A stretch of 64,000 bases of DNA from Hyphomonas adhaerens MHS-3. GTDB lineage: Bacteria > Pseudomonadota > Alphaproteobacteria > Caulobacterales > Hyphomonadaceae. This document shows, piece after piece, positions 37,053-44,791 of this stretch. Where the stretch lies: positions 62,001-126,000 of the forward strand of contig NZ_ARYH01000001.1 of NCBI RefSeq assembly GCF_000685235.1, in the 5' to 3' direction. The position numbers and the translations under genes were made by a program. Position 1 is the first letter of the stretch. Every line of letters starts with the position of its first letter. A model generated the notes under the pieces. That model was not told the origin of the DNA, ran no database searches, and saw only the letters and a list, made by a program, of their open reading frames with translations.

Positions 37053-37742
37053 TCAGCTGGAATCGAGAATGGGCAACCAGGACAGGGCTGCATCGTGCAG
37101 TGTCCAGAACAGTTCGCGCAGGACGGGCGTGTTCTGCCGCCCGGTACAGGCGGCGGGCGGCTCGTTCGCGACGGGCAGCGGCAGGGATTTGTCGGCCCGG
37201 ATGCGGGCGAGCGTGCGGCGGAACCGGGCGACCTGCGCCTCCGGATCGCAGAGCGCCTGTTCCAGCGCGGCGAAGCGATTCATCAGCCGCTTTGCCGGCA
37301 CAAGATCCTGCGGGCCCGGCCGCGCCTCGGGGTCTGAACGGGCACCTTCATAGCGGGCGCGTGCCGCAAGCCGCGCGGCGAGGCGGGACGCTTTCTTTGC
37401 GGGCGACAGCGATGCCTCGGTCAGGCGGAAGACAGGCAGCCCAAAGACCCGGGGGCCTGCCCCGTCTGCGGGCGGGGCGGCCTGACAGACACCCTTGCGC
37501 TGCGGTGCGGGGCCCGCCTCCGGCAGAGGGGTCTCCATCGCGGTCAGGAACAGGATGCGGCGCACCATCGTCTCCAGCCGCTTCAGCTCTGCATCCACCG
37601 CCCGGCATACCGCTCGCGGCAGGAAGGCGCGCACCCCCAGCGGACCGAGGCCAAGCTTTGTGGCAAGCGCCGCGGCCTGCTGGCCGGCATAGGCCCAGGC
37701 AAGGCCGAGCGATGTGGAAAGGCGAACGGGGGGAATCATCAT
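37053..37742 (-). CDS. Hypothetical protein
   Basis: 229 residues, basic and alanine/arginine rich, with helices such as LSPAKKASRLAARLAARARYEG and ALEQALCDPEAQVARFRRTLARIR. No signal peptide, membrane span or recognised motif. I take the ATG at 37740-37742 (MMIPPVRLS) rather than a TTG at 37799 upstream. The C-terminus ends TLHDAALSWLPILDSS. It could be a soluble helical protein found widely in this family. It is followed on the left by amn; on the right is a 700-nt gap. Confidence 0.6.
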   Translation of the reverse strand: MMIPPVRLSTSLGLAWAYAGQQAAALATKLGLGPLGVRAFLPRAVCRAVDAELKRLETMVRRILFLTAMETPLPEAGPAPQRKGVCQAAPPADGAGPRVFGLPVFRLTEASLSPAKKASRLAARLAARARYEGARSDPEARPGPQDLVPAKRLMNRFAALEQALCDPEAQVARFRRTLARIRADKSLPLPVANEPPAACTGRQNTPVLRELFWTLHDAALSWLPILDSS

Positions 37743-38489
37743 GGCGCCACTCTGCGTCCCGCCCTTCCCCGGAGGATTGAGAGGCGCGCTCCCCCACAAC
37801 TGGCGGCCCGGAAAGCGCGCGGATCGCGGCGTACGCCACCGCGCTTGTCCAACACGCGATGCTGGATATCGACCCGGCTATCCCCACGATGGGCAGCCCA
37901 TCCGGCACAGCAGACCGCAACGGCGAACACCATCCGTAGAAGGAATATTTATTTTTATCTGCAAACGGATAGTCTTGCCGATCCCCTTAGACCCGGAAAG
38001 GATTTAAGGTTAACGCGGACACAGCCGGAACACTTGACGCGGCGGCATCTGCAGCACCGCCCTCAGGCATCCGGACACAGAGCACTTCGCCCCTTTTCGC
38101 AAGGCAGCATTGCGTTGCTGCAAGGGTCGTCCGGATGGAGATTTTTGACAGAATTCTGACGGTTCGCCCGACAGCGGGTGAATGCAGTAAACACTGCCAA
38201 TGGCGACTGGCGGCAAAGGTTTGGGCAATCCTGCCTGAACAGCAGGCGGACAGGATTCTTACAGGCTTCCGGATGCAGTTCGCTGAGAAAACACTCTTGT
38301 AATGCTGCGCTTGCGAGATGATTGTTGCGGTGCAGCACGCGGCCGCTTCGGGGCTGGCCAACGTCTGCCCGGTGAGTGTGTGTCCGGGCCGGCGTGTTTC
38401 GAAGCGAATTTCCCGCGTGATGCATGCTTGAGGGAGGAGTTTCAAAGCCGTCGAGAAGACGGCACCAAACTCTGAAGGACTAAATTCTG
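37743..38489. other. Intergenic gap without a convincing gene
   Basis: About 750 nt. Short open frames here have poor composition and no ribosome site. The right half contains a structured element (38227-38257) and several AT-rich stretches, for example near 37942-37965 (ATATTTATTTTTATC). No tRNA-like cloverleaf or repeat was seen. It probably holds the promoters of the flanking genes. Confidence 0.5.
38227..38257 (+). promoter_or_regulatory. Possible leader hairpin ahead of the urcA-like gene
   Basis: AATCCT pairs with AGGATT and, inside it, GCCTG pairs with CAGGC around an AACAG loop, with a 4-nt bulge (GGAC). It lies about 233 nt upstream of the UrcA-family start codon. No poly-T run follows, so it is unlikely to be a plain terminator. 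It could be part of a regulatory leader or mere chance. Confidence 0.3.
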
Positions 38490-38843
38490 ATGATCAAACA
38501 AATGTTTACGGCCGCCGCCCTCGTCGCCGTGGTTCCGTTTGTCGCTTCGGCTGAAACCTCCACGCCGATCACCGTTGAAATCTCCTATGATCACGACCTG
38601 CTGGCATCCAATTCGGGCGCCGAGCTCATGCTCTCCGAAATCCGGTCCCAGGCTCGCAGCGCCTGCACCTCGTCGGGCAGCAAGTTCGGCCGCGCCCCGA
38701 TGGTCGACCGCGACTGCGTCGATGCCGTGATGGCCCAGGCGGCTGTCAAAATCCTCAAGGAACGCGAAGAAATGGGCCTGAAAACGGCACCGGTCTTCGC
38801 CCGTCTCGGCACCATCGAGACCGCATCATACGAACAACGCTAG
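38490..38843 (+). CDS. UrcA family protein
   Basis: 117-residue exported protein. A signal peptide (MIKQMFTAAALVAVVPFVASA) precedes ITVEISYDHDLLASNSGAEL, the UrcA-type Y-x-D-x-DL-x-S start, with two cysteines (ACTSSGSK, DRDCVDAVM) that may form a disulfide. UrcA was named for a Caulobacterales protein; its role is unknown. An AAGGA site lies just upstream of the ATG. A strong hairpin follows the stop. Confidence 0.85.
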   Translation: MIKQMFTAAALVAVVPFVASAETSTPITVEISYDHDLLASNSGAELMLSEIRSQARSACTSSGSKFGRAPMVDRDCVDAVMAQAAVKILKEREEMGLKTAPVFARLGTIETASYEQR

Positions 38844-38870
38844 ACCATTTCCTCCCGGAATAGCGTTGGA

Positions 38871-38926
38871 GGGGCGCCCGCGGCCACGGGCGCCCCTCAC
38901 TGATTCCGGGGACAGGGTCCGGAATC
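38871..38926 (+). terminator. Strong hairpins after the urcA-like gene
   Basis: GGGGCGCCCG (38871-38880) pairs with CGGGCGCCCC (38887-38896), a perfect 10-bp stem. GATTCCGG (38902-38909) pairs with CCGGAATC (38919-38926). The run after the first stem is TCACTGATT, not a poly-T, so it is a weak intrinsic terminator or an mRNA-stabilising structure. Confidence 0.5.
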
Positions 38927-38936
38927 CAGGCGCAAG

Positions 38937-38961
38937 AAAAGCCCGGCCGGGAAAACCGGGC
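38937..38961 (-). terminator. Intrinsic terminator of the YXWGXW gene
   Basis: GCCCGG (38941-38946) pairs with CCGGGC (38956-38961). Read on the - strand, the stem is followed by TTTTCTTGCG, and the YXWGXW stop lies 33 nt upstream. Confidence 0.6.
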
Positions 38962-38993
38962 TCTTCCCACTGGTCCTGACTGCTGATGGGGGT

Positions 38994-39350
38994 CTACTTC
39001 CAGCGGCCAGGTTTTCGGTACCAACCTCGATTGGATTTCACCCACTGGTCAGGCACCCAGAGAGCGCCTGCATGCGGGGGTGACCGGTCCCAATGACCGT
39101 CGATCCAGACAAAATCAGTCCCGGTCCAGCTCCAATAGCCACTGATCCAGACTGACAGGGAAGTCGGACGCGGCGGGATGATAACGGTCCGCGGCGGAGG
39201 CGGTTTGGCCGTGATGTAAACGACGCCCGCCGGAGGCGGACCATAGTGCCGATGCGGGCCATAGCCGGCGCAGGCGGTCAGACCTGCGAGGGCAAGGATG
39301 GCAACGGCAGAAAGAACGCGTCGGCTTGCCAGATCTCTTCTGCTTTCCAT
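38994..39350 (-). CDS. YXWGXW repeat lipoprotein
   Basis: 118 residues. A lipobox signal (LSAVAILALAGLTACAGYGP, cysteine near residue 27) is followed by a proline-rich linker and aromatic repeats WISGYW, WIDGHW and WVPDQW, the WxxGxW/YXWGXW motif. Such proteins are outer-membrane-associated lipoproteins of unknown role. The arrangement is convergent with the UrcA-like gene; both are small envelope proteins. An EF-hand protein lies immediately downstream in the numbering, on the same strand upstream in transcription. Confidence 0.85.
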   Translation of the reverse strand: MESRRDLASRRVLSAVAILALAGLTACAGYGPHRHYGPPPAGVVYITAKPPPPRTVIIPPRPTSLSVWISGYWSWTGTDFVWIDGHWDRSPPHAGALWVPDQWVKSNRGWYRKPGRWK

Positions 39351-39363
39351 GTCTCACTTCCTG

Positions 39364-40032
39364 TTACATGCCGCGATTGTAGGACTGCAGCTCGCCCCAG
39401 CTCAGCGTGCCGTCATCATTCGTGTCGGCTTCCAGCCAGGAATGCTCGCCAAAGCGCATGTATTCCTCACGGCTGACGATGCCGTCGCCATTGCCGTCCA
39501 TGACCCGGTAGCGCTCGGTCTTGCGCAGGTTCGCCTGCTGGCGCATCAGCGCCTGGCGTTCCGGATTGGCATTGCTGTAAGGACCGGGGCCGAAGCGCGC
39601 GGCATGGTACTCTTCCAGCGTCAGGCCGTTTCCGTCAGCATCCATCTGACCGAACATGTCGCGGTGCCAGTCTTCGAATTCTGCGCGGTTCACACGGCTA
39701 TCGCCATCGCGGTCGAATTTGTGCAGGCGGTCCTGCGTTCCGAGATAGCGCCGGTCACGATCCGGATCGCGCATCATGTCGCGGTCCCGGTCGCGGTCCT
39801 GCAGCTTGTCACGGCCGGAAGCGGGATCCATCACGCGCAGCCGGTCACGGTCCATGTCACGGTCCATGTCACGGTCCATGTCACCGGCCATGGAGCCCAT
39901 GCCGGCGCCCGAGCCGCTTCCGCCCTGTCCACCGCCACCCGGTCTATTACCGCCCTGCGCAACCGCAAGGCCGGACATCGCGACAGCGCCGACCAGAATC
40001 GCCGCGGCTCCCAGGAATTTCAGTTTCAGCAT
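39364..40032 (-). CDS. Secreted EF-hand calcium-binding protein
   Basis: 222 residues. A signal peptide (LKFLGAAAILVGAVAMSGLAVAQ) is followed by a glycine/serine-rich stretch, a run of MDRD repeats coded by a 12-bp tandem repeat (gtcacggtccat) and a very acidic/basic DRDRD region. The C-terminal half holds EF-hands: FDRDGDSRVNRAEFED, MDADGNGLTLEEYHA, MDGNGDGIVSREEY and ADTNDDGTLSWGEL. It probably binds Ca2+ in the periplasm. The start is ATG 40030-40032. It lies 13 nt upstream of the YXWGXW gene and may be co-transcribed. Confidence 0.85.
   Translation of the reverse strand: MLKLKFLGAAAILVGAVAMSGLAVAQGGNRPGGGGQGGSGSGAGMGSMAGDMDRDMDRDMDRDRLRVMDPASGRDKLQDRDRDRDMMRDPDRDRRYLGTQDRLHKFDRDGDSRVNRAEFEDWHRDMFGQMDADGNGLTLEEYHAARFGPGPYSNANPERQALMRQQANLRKTERYRVMDGNGDGIVSREEYMRFGEHSWLEADTNDDGTLSWGELQSYNRGM
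39841..39888. repeat. 12-bp tandem repeat inside the EF-hand gene
   Basis: The unit CATGTCACGGTC occurs three times in tandem and encodes the MDRD repeats. It is in frame, so unit number can change without frameshift. Confidence 0.75.
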
Positions 40033-40249
40033 TTCTGCCTCCTCATGCTGAACATGCCGCGAACCAACCGCCGCAGCCTTGCCCTCCCAAGCAGGTGCCA
40101 GTATTCCACAGCACGCTGACAACAGCCTGACGGGCGTGCTTATTTCTCGAAGATGCGTTCGCGGCGCGTATCGTCCGGCGGCAGGACGCAATGCCTGAAC
40201 CGGCCTGCCGCGGCTTATCCTTGCCCCTTGGTTAATGAGGTGCGGAAAC

Positions 40250-41566
40250 ATGGCGCCGATTGTTTCCCATATCTCAACAAGACCGCGTTACCTGCGCAGT
40301 ATGGAAAACAGTCTCTCGCATCTGACGAGCTCGTTGATATCGAAGGATTCCGATATCATGGGCGCAGGCAAGTCAGATCTCTTTGATTCCGCGCTCGCCG
40401 CGGTTCGCGAACATCTCGGCCTGGATGTCACCTACATTTCGGAAATCAGCGACCGGCACATGGTTTACCACCATGTCTGCGACCCGGCAGGCCAGGACAC
40501 CCCGGAAGACAACCGGCTGAGTGCCGGCGATAAGCTGGCGCACAAGAAAACCTACTGTCACAATGTCGCCGTCGGGAATTTGCCCGAATTGATCTGCGAC
40601 ACGCAGGATATCCCGCTTGCACGAGACCTGTCCGCGACGAAAAACCTGAACATCGCCTCGCATATCGGTGTCCCGGTTCAGCTGAAGGACGGGCGCATCT
40701 ACGGCATGATGTGCGGTTTCAGTCACCAGCCCAACAAGACGCTGAACGAGCGCGACCTGGCGACGATGCGGATCTTTGCAAATCTGGTGGGCGAGCACCT
40801 GGACGAAAAGCTCCGTACCGAGTCCATCATTGAAACCAAACTCCGCCGCGTACGGGACGTGCTTGATTCAGACGCGCTGGACGTCGCCTTCCAGCCGATC
40901 GTCAACATCACAAGCATGCAGACCGTGGGCTATGAAGCCCTGAGCCGTTTCTCCGGCCCCAGCGCCTGCACACCGGACATCCTGTTCGCAGAAGCCGGCG
41001 ATGTCGGCTGCCGCACTGAACTGGAACTGCACGCCATCGAAAAGGCCCTCGGCGCCATGCCGCGGCTGGAACCGCGCCAGTTCCTGTCGGTCAACGCGTC
41101 ACCGTCCACCCTCGTCAGCGAGGATTTCCTGCAACTGGTTTCGCGATACCCGCTGCAGCGTATCGTCGTCGAGGTGACCGAGCATGCGCAGGTCGGCTCT
41201 TACGACCAGCTGTCGGCCGCCCTCGCCCCGCTGCGCCGGCAGGGCACGCGCCTTGCCGTGGACGATGCTGGCGCGGGCTATGCCTCCATGCGCCATATCC
41301 TCCAGCTGCATCCTGACATCATCAAGCTGGACATGAGCATCACGCGGGACCTGGATTCCTGCGCGTCCCACCGGGCGCTCGTCCGGGCACTGGTGTCGTT
41401 CACGCAGGAAACCCGCGGCCATGTGGTTGCCGAAGGCATCGAGAAGGACTCGGAGCTCAGCATCCTGCGCGAACTCGGCGTCCACAAGGGCCAGGGTTAC
41501 CTGCTGGGGCGCCCGTCGAAGACACTGCCGGACCTGCCCGAACCGGACATGCGCCTGCGCGCCTGA
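40250..41566 (+). CDS. GAF-EAL cyclic-di-GMP phosphodiesterase
   Basis: 438 residues. An N-terminal GAF domain at about 45-185 (VTYISEISDRHMVYHHVC, SHIGVPVQLKDGRIYGMMCGF) is followed by an EAL domain at about 205-430. Catalytic residues are conserved: EAL in GYEALSRF, N in SVNASPSTL, E in VEVTEHAQ, DD in AVDDAGAGYAS, K in IIKLDMSIT, E in VVAEGIE. It should hydrolyse c-di-GMP to pGpG. No GGDEF domain. The start is uncertain: I use ATG 40250, preceded by GAGG, over an ATG at 40235. Confidence 0.92.
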   Translation: MAPIVSHISTRPRYLRSMENSLSHLTSSLISKDSDIMGAGKSDLFDSALAAVREHLGLDVTYISEISDRHMVYHHVCDPAGQDTPEDNRLSAGDKLAHKKTYCHNVAVGNLPELICDTQDIPLARDLSATKNLNIASHIGVPVQLKDGRIYGMMCGFSHQPNKTLNERDLATMRIFANLVGEHLDEKLRTESIIETKLRRVRDVLDSDALDVAFQPIVNITSMQTVGYEALSRFSGPSACTPDILFAEAGDVGCRTELELHAIEKALGAMPRLEPRQFLSVNASPSTLVSEDFLQLVSRYPLQRIVVEVTEHAQVGSYDQLSAALAPLRRQGTRLAVDDAGAGYASMRHILQLHPDIIKLDMSITRDLDSCASHRALVRALVSFTQETRGHVVAEGIEKDSELSILRELGVHKGQGYLLGRPSKTLPDLPEPDMRLRA

Positions 41567-41584
41567 TCGAAGACGGCCAGCAGA

Positions 41585-41626
41585 AACAAAAAAAGCCGCC
41601 GGCAGAGCATGCCGGCGGCTTTCTTG
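41585..41626. terminator. Bidirectional intrinsic terminator between EAL gene and nrdB
   Basis: AAAGCCGCCGGCA (41592-41604) pairs with TGCCGGCGGCTTT (41610-41622) around a 5-nt loop. The T-run on the - strand, for nrdB, is CTTTTTTTGTTTC; on the + strand it is TTTCTTGTT. Confidence 0.85.
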
Positions 41627-41648
41627 TTCCGGACGCCGGGCGCCTGAC

Positions 41649-42686
41649 CTATTCGGCCGGGACGTTATCCGGCTTGGCGGCGGGGCGCTTGTCGAACTTG
41701 GTCCAGACACCTTCATCGCCGTGCCAGTCACCCTTCGTGGCGCCTTTGGAATATTCCGTGGCGCGCTGTTCGAAGAAGTTCGCGTGCTCGACCCCGTTCA
41801 GGATCTCTGTCAGCCACGGGATCGGGTGGACGGTGACACCATAGATCGGCTCCAGCTTCAGCTGGCCGAGGCGCCAGTCCGCGATGTAGCGGATATAGTT
41901 CTTGATGTCGTCGGCCGTCATGCCTTCGACCGGGCCCATCTCGAAGGCCAGCTCGATGAACTTGTCTTCCAGCGCCACCACGGTGCGGCAGCATTCGCGG
42001 ATCCGCTCGCGCAGCTCATCGTTCATGACGTTGGTTTCGGCGCAGAAGGTGTGGAACAGCTTGATCATGCCTTCGCAGTGCAGCGACTCATCGCGCACCG
42101 ACCAGGAAACGATCTGACCCATACCCTTCATCTTGTTGAAGCGCGGGAAGTTCATCAGCATCGCGAAGGACGCGAACAGCTGAAGGCCTTCCGTGAACGC
42201 ACCAAACACAGCCATGGAGACGGCAATGTCTTCGTTCGACTCACAGTCAAACTGGCCGAGATAGTCGTGCTTGGCGGCCATCTCCTTATATTCCATGAAG
42301 GCCGAGAATTCGCTGTCCGGCATGCCGATGGTTTCGAGCAGCAAGGCATAGGCCGCGATGTGGATCGTCTCCATGTTGGAGAAGGCCGACAGCATCATCG
42401 ACACTTCCACCGGTTTGAAACGCGGCATGTAGTTCGTCATGTAGTTGGCGCCGACCTCGACGTCCGACTGGGTGAAGAAGCGGAAGATCTGCGTCAGCAG
42501 ATTGCGCTCTTCATCGGAGAGTTTCACCGCCCAGTCCTTGCAGTCCTCGCCCAGCGGCACCTCTTCCGGCATCCAGTGGACCTGTTGCTGCGTCTTCCAG
42601 AAATCATACGCCCACGGGTAACGGAACGGCTTGTAGGCCACGCTTGGGGTGAGCAGTCCGGGAAGAGAAGAATCGGTGGCAGCCAT
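41649..42686 (-). CDS. nrdB: Class Ia ribonucleotide reductase beta subunit
   Basis: 345 residues of the R2 family. Iron ligands and the radical tyrosine are visible: D in FTQSDVEVG, E and H in METIHIAAYALLLE with tyrosine four residues after the histidine, E in TEGLQLFASFAM, and E/H in VRDESLHCEGM. It holds the diferric-tyrosyl radical cofactor used by NrdA. No ATP-cone at the N-terminus. ATG 42684-42686 follows an AAGGAGG site, so the upstream in-frame ATG is not used. An NrdR box lies at 42729-42744. Confidence 0.96.
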   Translation of the reverse strand: MAATDSSLPGLLTPSVAYKPFRYPWAYDFWKTQQQVHWMPEEVPLGEDCKDWAVKLSDEERNLLTQIFRFFTQSDVEVGANYMTNYMPRFKPVEVSMMLSAFSNMETIHIAAYALLLETIGMPDSEFSAFMEYKEMAAKHDYLGQFDCESNEDIAVSMAVFGAFTEGLQLFASFAMLMNFPRFNKMKGMGQIVSWSVRDESLHCEGMIKLFHTFCAETNVMNDELRERIRECCRTVVALEDKFIELAFEMGPVEGMTADDIKNYIRYIADWRLGQLKLEPIYGVTVHPIPWLTEILNGVEHANFFEQRATEYSKGATKGDWHGDEGVWTKFDKRPAAKPDNVPAE

Positions 42687-42728
42687 GATGGGCCTCCTTG
42701 GCAAGCGAGTCGGTTATAAGGGTAATCA

Positions 42729-42744
42729 ACACCACATATAGTGC
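42729..42744. promoter_or_regulatory. NrdR box upstream of nrdB
   Basis: ACACCACATATAGTGC is a near-palindromic 16-mer matching the NrdR consensus (ACAC...GTGT). It lies 43 nt upstream of the nrdB start. Compare the box ahead of nrdA, which differs at two positions. Confidence 0.82.
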
Positions 42745-42874
42745 TTAAGAAGCGTTAACGACGCAAGATGCAGCATGCCGCACGCGACATTAGTCCACAG
42801 GGTTGCGCACAGAATTGGCTTGCACTGGGCAGAAGCCTAGCACACTCCGGCAGGGATCAGAACAAGCGCAGCGC

Positions 42875-42906
42875 TCATGCTGAACGAAGGCGAAGCACGG
42901 GCGCGG
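42875..42906. repeat. REP-like repeat, copy 1
   Basis: TCATGCTGAACGAAGGCGAA followed by GCACGGGCGCGG. Twenty-nine of 32 positions match the copy at 43543-43574. The TGCT...AGCA core can fold as a small stem. Similar TCATGCTGAG-type intergenic elements are common in alphaproteobacterial genomes. Confidence 0.65.
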
Positions 42907-42992
42907 GCTGGCACGCCGCAAGGCACCGATAGTAAAGTAGGCGCAGGACAAGGGGGACCCGTGACCATGCCGAATCGCCAAAAGGGCACGCA

Positions 42993-43538
42993 ATGAACCG
43001 CGCCTTGTTCACCCTGGCGCTACCGGAATTTGCGCCCGGTGCCCGCGAATGGGTGGACCGTGTCCGTGTCACACACGACCGGGAGTTCGCCGACCGGGTT
43101 GGTCCGCACTTCACGCTCGTCTTTGGTGACACCTCCATCGATCAGGAAGCCTACTTCGCTCATGTGGGCGAGGTCGCGGGCGCGGCACCCCCCTTCCCGT
43201 TTGCCTGCCGCAGGGCCGAGGTCGGGACGGACCATCAGAACGACACCGGCTATGCCTTTCTGGTGCCTGACGCGGGCCACAGCGAACTTCTGGATCTCAG
43301 GGCTGCGCTGCACACGGGCCTCTTCGCACCCCTCCTGCGGCTGGATATTCCGTACAATCCGCACATCACGGTCGGCAGGTTCGAGCGTGTTGGCCCGGCC
43401 CGGCCGATTTGCGACGCGCTGAATGCCTCCGGGATAGACGTGTCAGGCAGGATCACCGGTTTAACGGTGGTCGCCATGCAGCCGGATGGACGCATTGACG
43501 AGGTGGCTGGTTTTCCCCTCGGCGCACGCGCGGGCTAG
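42993..43538 (+). CDS. 2'-5' RNA ligase / 2H phosphoesterase family protein
   Basis: 181 residues. The two HxTx-type motifs of the 2H phosphoesterase superfamily are present: GPHFTLVF near residue 39 and NPHITVGRF near residue 124. The fold hydrolyses or forms 2',5'- or cyclic phosphodiester bonds. The biological substrate is unknown; RNA ends or cyclic nucleotides are possible. It is bracketed by two copies of a REP-like repeat (42875-42906 and 43543-43574) and convergent with the truncated haemoglobin gene. Confidence 0.85.
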   Translation: MNRALFTLALPEFAPGAREWVDRVRVTHDREFADRVGPHFTLVFGDTSIDQEAYFAHVGEVAGAAPPFPFACRRAEVGTDHQNDTGYAFLVPDAGHSELLDLRAALHTGLFAPLLRLDIPYNPHITVGRFERVGPARPICDALNASGIDVSGRITGLTVVAMQPDGRIDEVAGFPLGARAG

Positions 43539-43542
43539 GCCT

Positions 43543-43574
43543 TCATGCTGAGCGACGGCGAAGCACGGGCCCGG
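43543..43574. repeat. REP-like repeat, copy 2
   Basis: TCATGCTGAGCGACGGCGAA followed by GCACGGGCCCGG. It lies between the stops of the 2H-phosphoesterase gene and the truncated haemoglobin gene and is a direct repeat of the copy at 42875-42906. Confidence 0.65.
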
Positions 43575-43577
43575 TTG

Positions 43578-43937
43578 CTACTGCCCCACGACCTCATTTT
43601 TCATACTGAAGAAGACGAACAGGACTTCCTCCTTCTCGCGCTGGCCGACGCCATTCTTGTCGAGCGCGATGAGCACGTCGTCCAGAACGGCGACGAACTC
43701 GTCATTCGAGATATTCATGCCGCGGTGCGTACCGACCATGTCCTTGCCGGTATAGACATTCGGCCCGCCGGTCCCCGTGGTGAAAAACTCCGCCGCTCCC
43801 TGCTTGGCTTTCGGAATGTCGCTATCGACATAGCGGCGCGCGATCACGGGGTTCTTAAGGTGGGTATCCAGCAGGTCGCTGGCGAGCTGGGTGATCCCCG
43901 CCTCACCCCCAAGGCGTTCGAACAAAGTTGCAGACAT
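43578..43937 (-). CDS. Group 1 truncated haemoglobin
   Basis: 119 residues. It begins MSATLFERLGGEAGITQLA, the truncated-globin N-terminus, and contains FFTTGTGGPNVYTGKDM with the proximal histidine in GTHRGMNISNDEF. It binds haem and may bind O2 or NO. The start is ATG 43935-43937 with a downstream-of-GAGGAG ribosome site; longer in-frame starts have no globin-like leader. It is divergent from an HxlR regulator 141 nt away, suggesting control by that regulator. Confidence 0.92.
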   Translation of the reverse strand: MSATLFERLGGEAGITQLASDLLDTHLKNPVIARRYVDSDIPKAKQGAAEFFTTGTGGPNVYTGKDMVGTHRGMNISNDEFVAVLDDVLIALDKNGVGQREKEEVLFVFFSMKNEVVGQ

Positions 43938-44078
43938 GACGCTCCTCCTAATGAGCAGGTTTCGATCAAAACCAGCCAGCCCTGGCTGCCCGGTGGACCA
44001 TGCCTGTGCTGCCGGGATCGAAGCGTCCAGTTCAATAAGTGTATCTAAAAGGACCGAAATCGCCCATACAGGGCCGGT

Positions 44079-44774
44079 ATGACCGCCAGCTACAAGCAAT
44101 TCTGTCCCGTCGCGATGGCAGCCGAAATTCTGTGTACGCGGTGGACGATGGTCCTGTTGCGCGAATTGCTGGCAGGATCGACCCGCTTCAACGAGCTTCG
44201 CCGGGGCGTACCGCGCATGTCGCCAGCCCTGCTCTCCCGCCGCCTAAAGGAACTGGAAGCAGCCGGAATCGTCGAACAGGTTCAGCGGGACGGAGACGGC
44301 GCAAACGAATACCGGCTGACCGAGCCCGGCAGAGACCTGCGCCCGGTGATCGAGACATTCGGCATCTGGGGGCAGCGCTGGGTCGATGCCGACCTGTCAC
44401 TCGAAAACCTCGATCCGTCACTGCTGATGTGGGACATGCGCCGCAGTCTCAACACCTCTCCTCTGCCGAACGCGCGCAGCGTGGTCCAGTTCATCTATTC
44501 GGACCTGCCGGCCTCCCAGAAATACTGGTGGCTGATCGTCGAACCGGACGGCGAGGTCGACTTGTGCTCGGTCGATCCGGGCTTCGAGATCGACCTTTAT
44601 GTGACAACGCACCTGCGCCCAATGACGGCCATCTGGATGGGCCTGTCGACGGTCAAGGCAGAGCAGAAAAACGGCTGGCTCCATCTCGACGGCGATGCAG
44701 ATCTTGCCGAGCGAATGCAGACCTGGCTGGGGCTGAGCCCGTTCGCGGCCGAGGCCAAGCGCATACCGAACTAG
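44079..44774 (+). CDS. HxlR-family regulator with C-terminal SCP2-like domain
   Basis: 231 residues. The N-terminal winged helix (CPVAMAAEILCTRWTMVLLREL, MSPALLSRRLKELEAAGIV) is the HxlR/MarR-like domain, and the remaining 110 residues resemble the SCP2-like sterol-binding domain seen in some HxlR fusions (WWLIVEPDGEVDLCSV, GLSTVKAEQKNGWLHLDGDADLAERMQTWLGLSPF). The fusion suggests control by a lipophilic ligand. The truncated haemoglobin gene is divergent. Confidence 0.85.
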   Translation: MTASYKQFCPVAMAAEILCTRWTMVLLRELLAGSTRFNELRRGVPRMSPALLSRRLKELEAAGIVEQVQRDGDGANEYRLTEPGRDLRPVIETFGIWGQRWVDADLSLENLDPSLLMWDMRRSLNTSPLPNARSVVQFIYSDLPASQKYWWLIVEPDGEVDLCSVDPGFEIDLYVTTHLRPMTAIWMGLSTVKAEQKNGWLHLDGDADLAERMQTWLGLSPFAAEAKRIPN

Positions 44775-44791
44775 CCTATCGCGGAGAGCGC

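Noticed and set aside
37987-38445. Open frame of about 150 codons on the - strand in the 38-kb gap
   Set aside because: No ribosome site, composition unlike its neighbours, and no recognisable motif.
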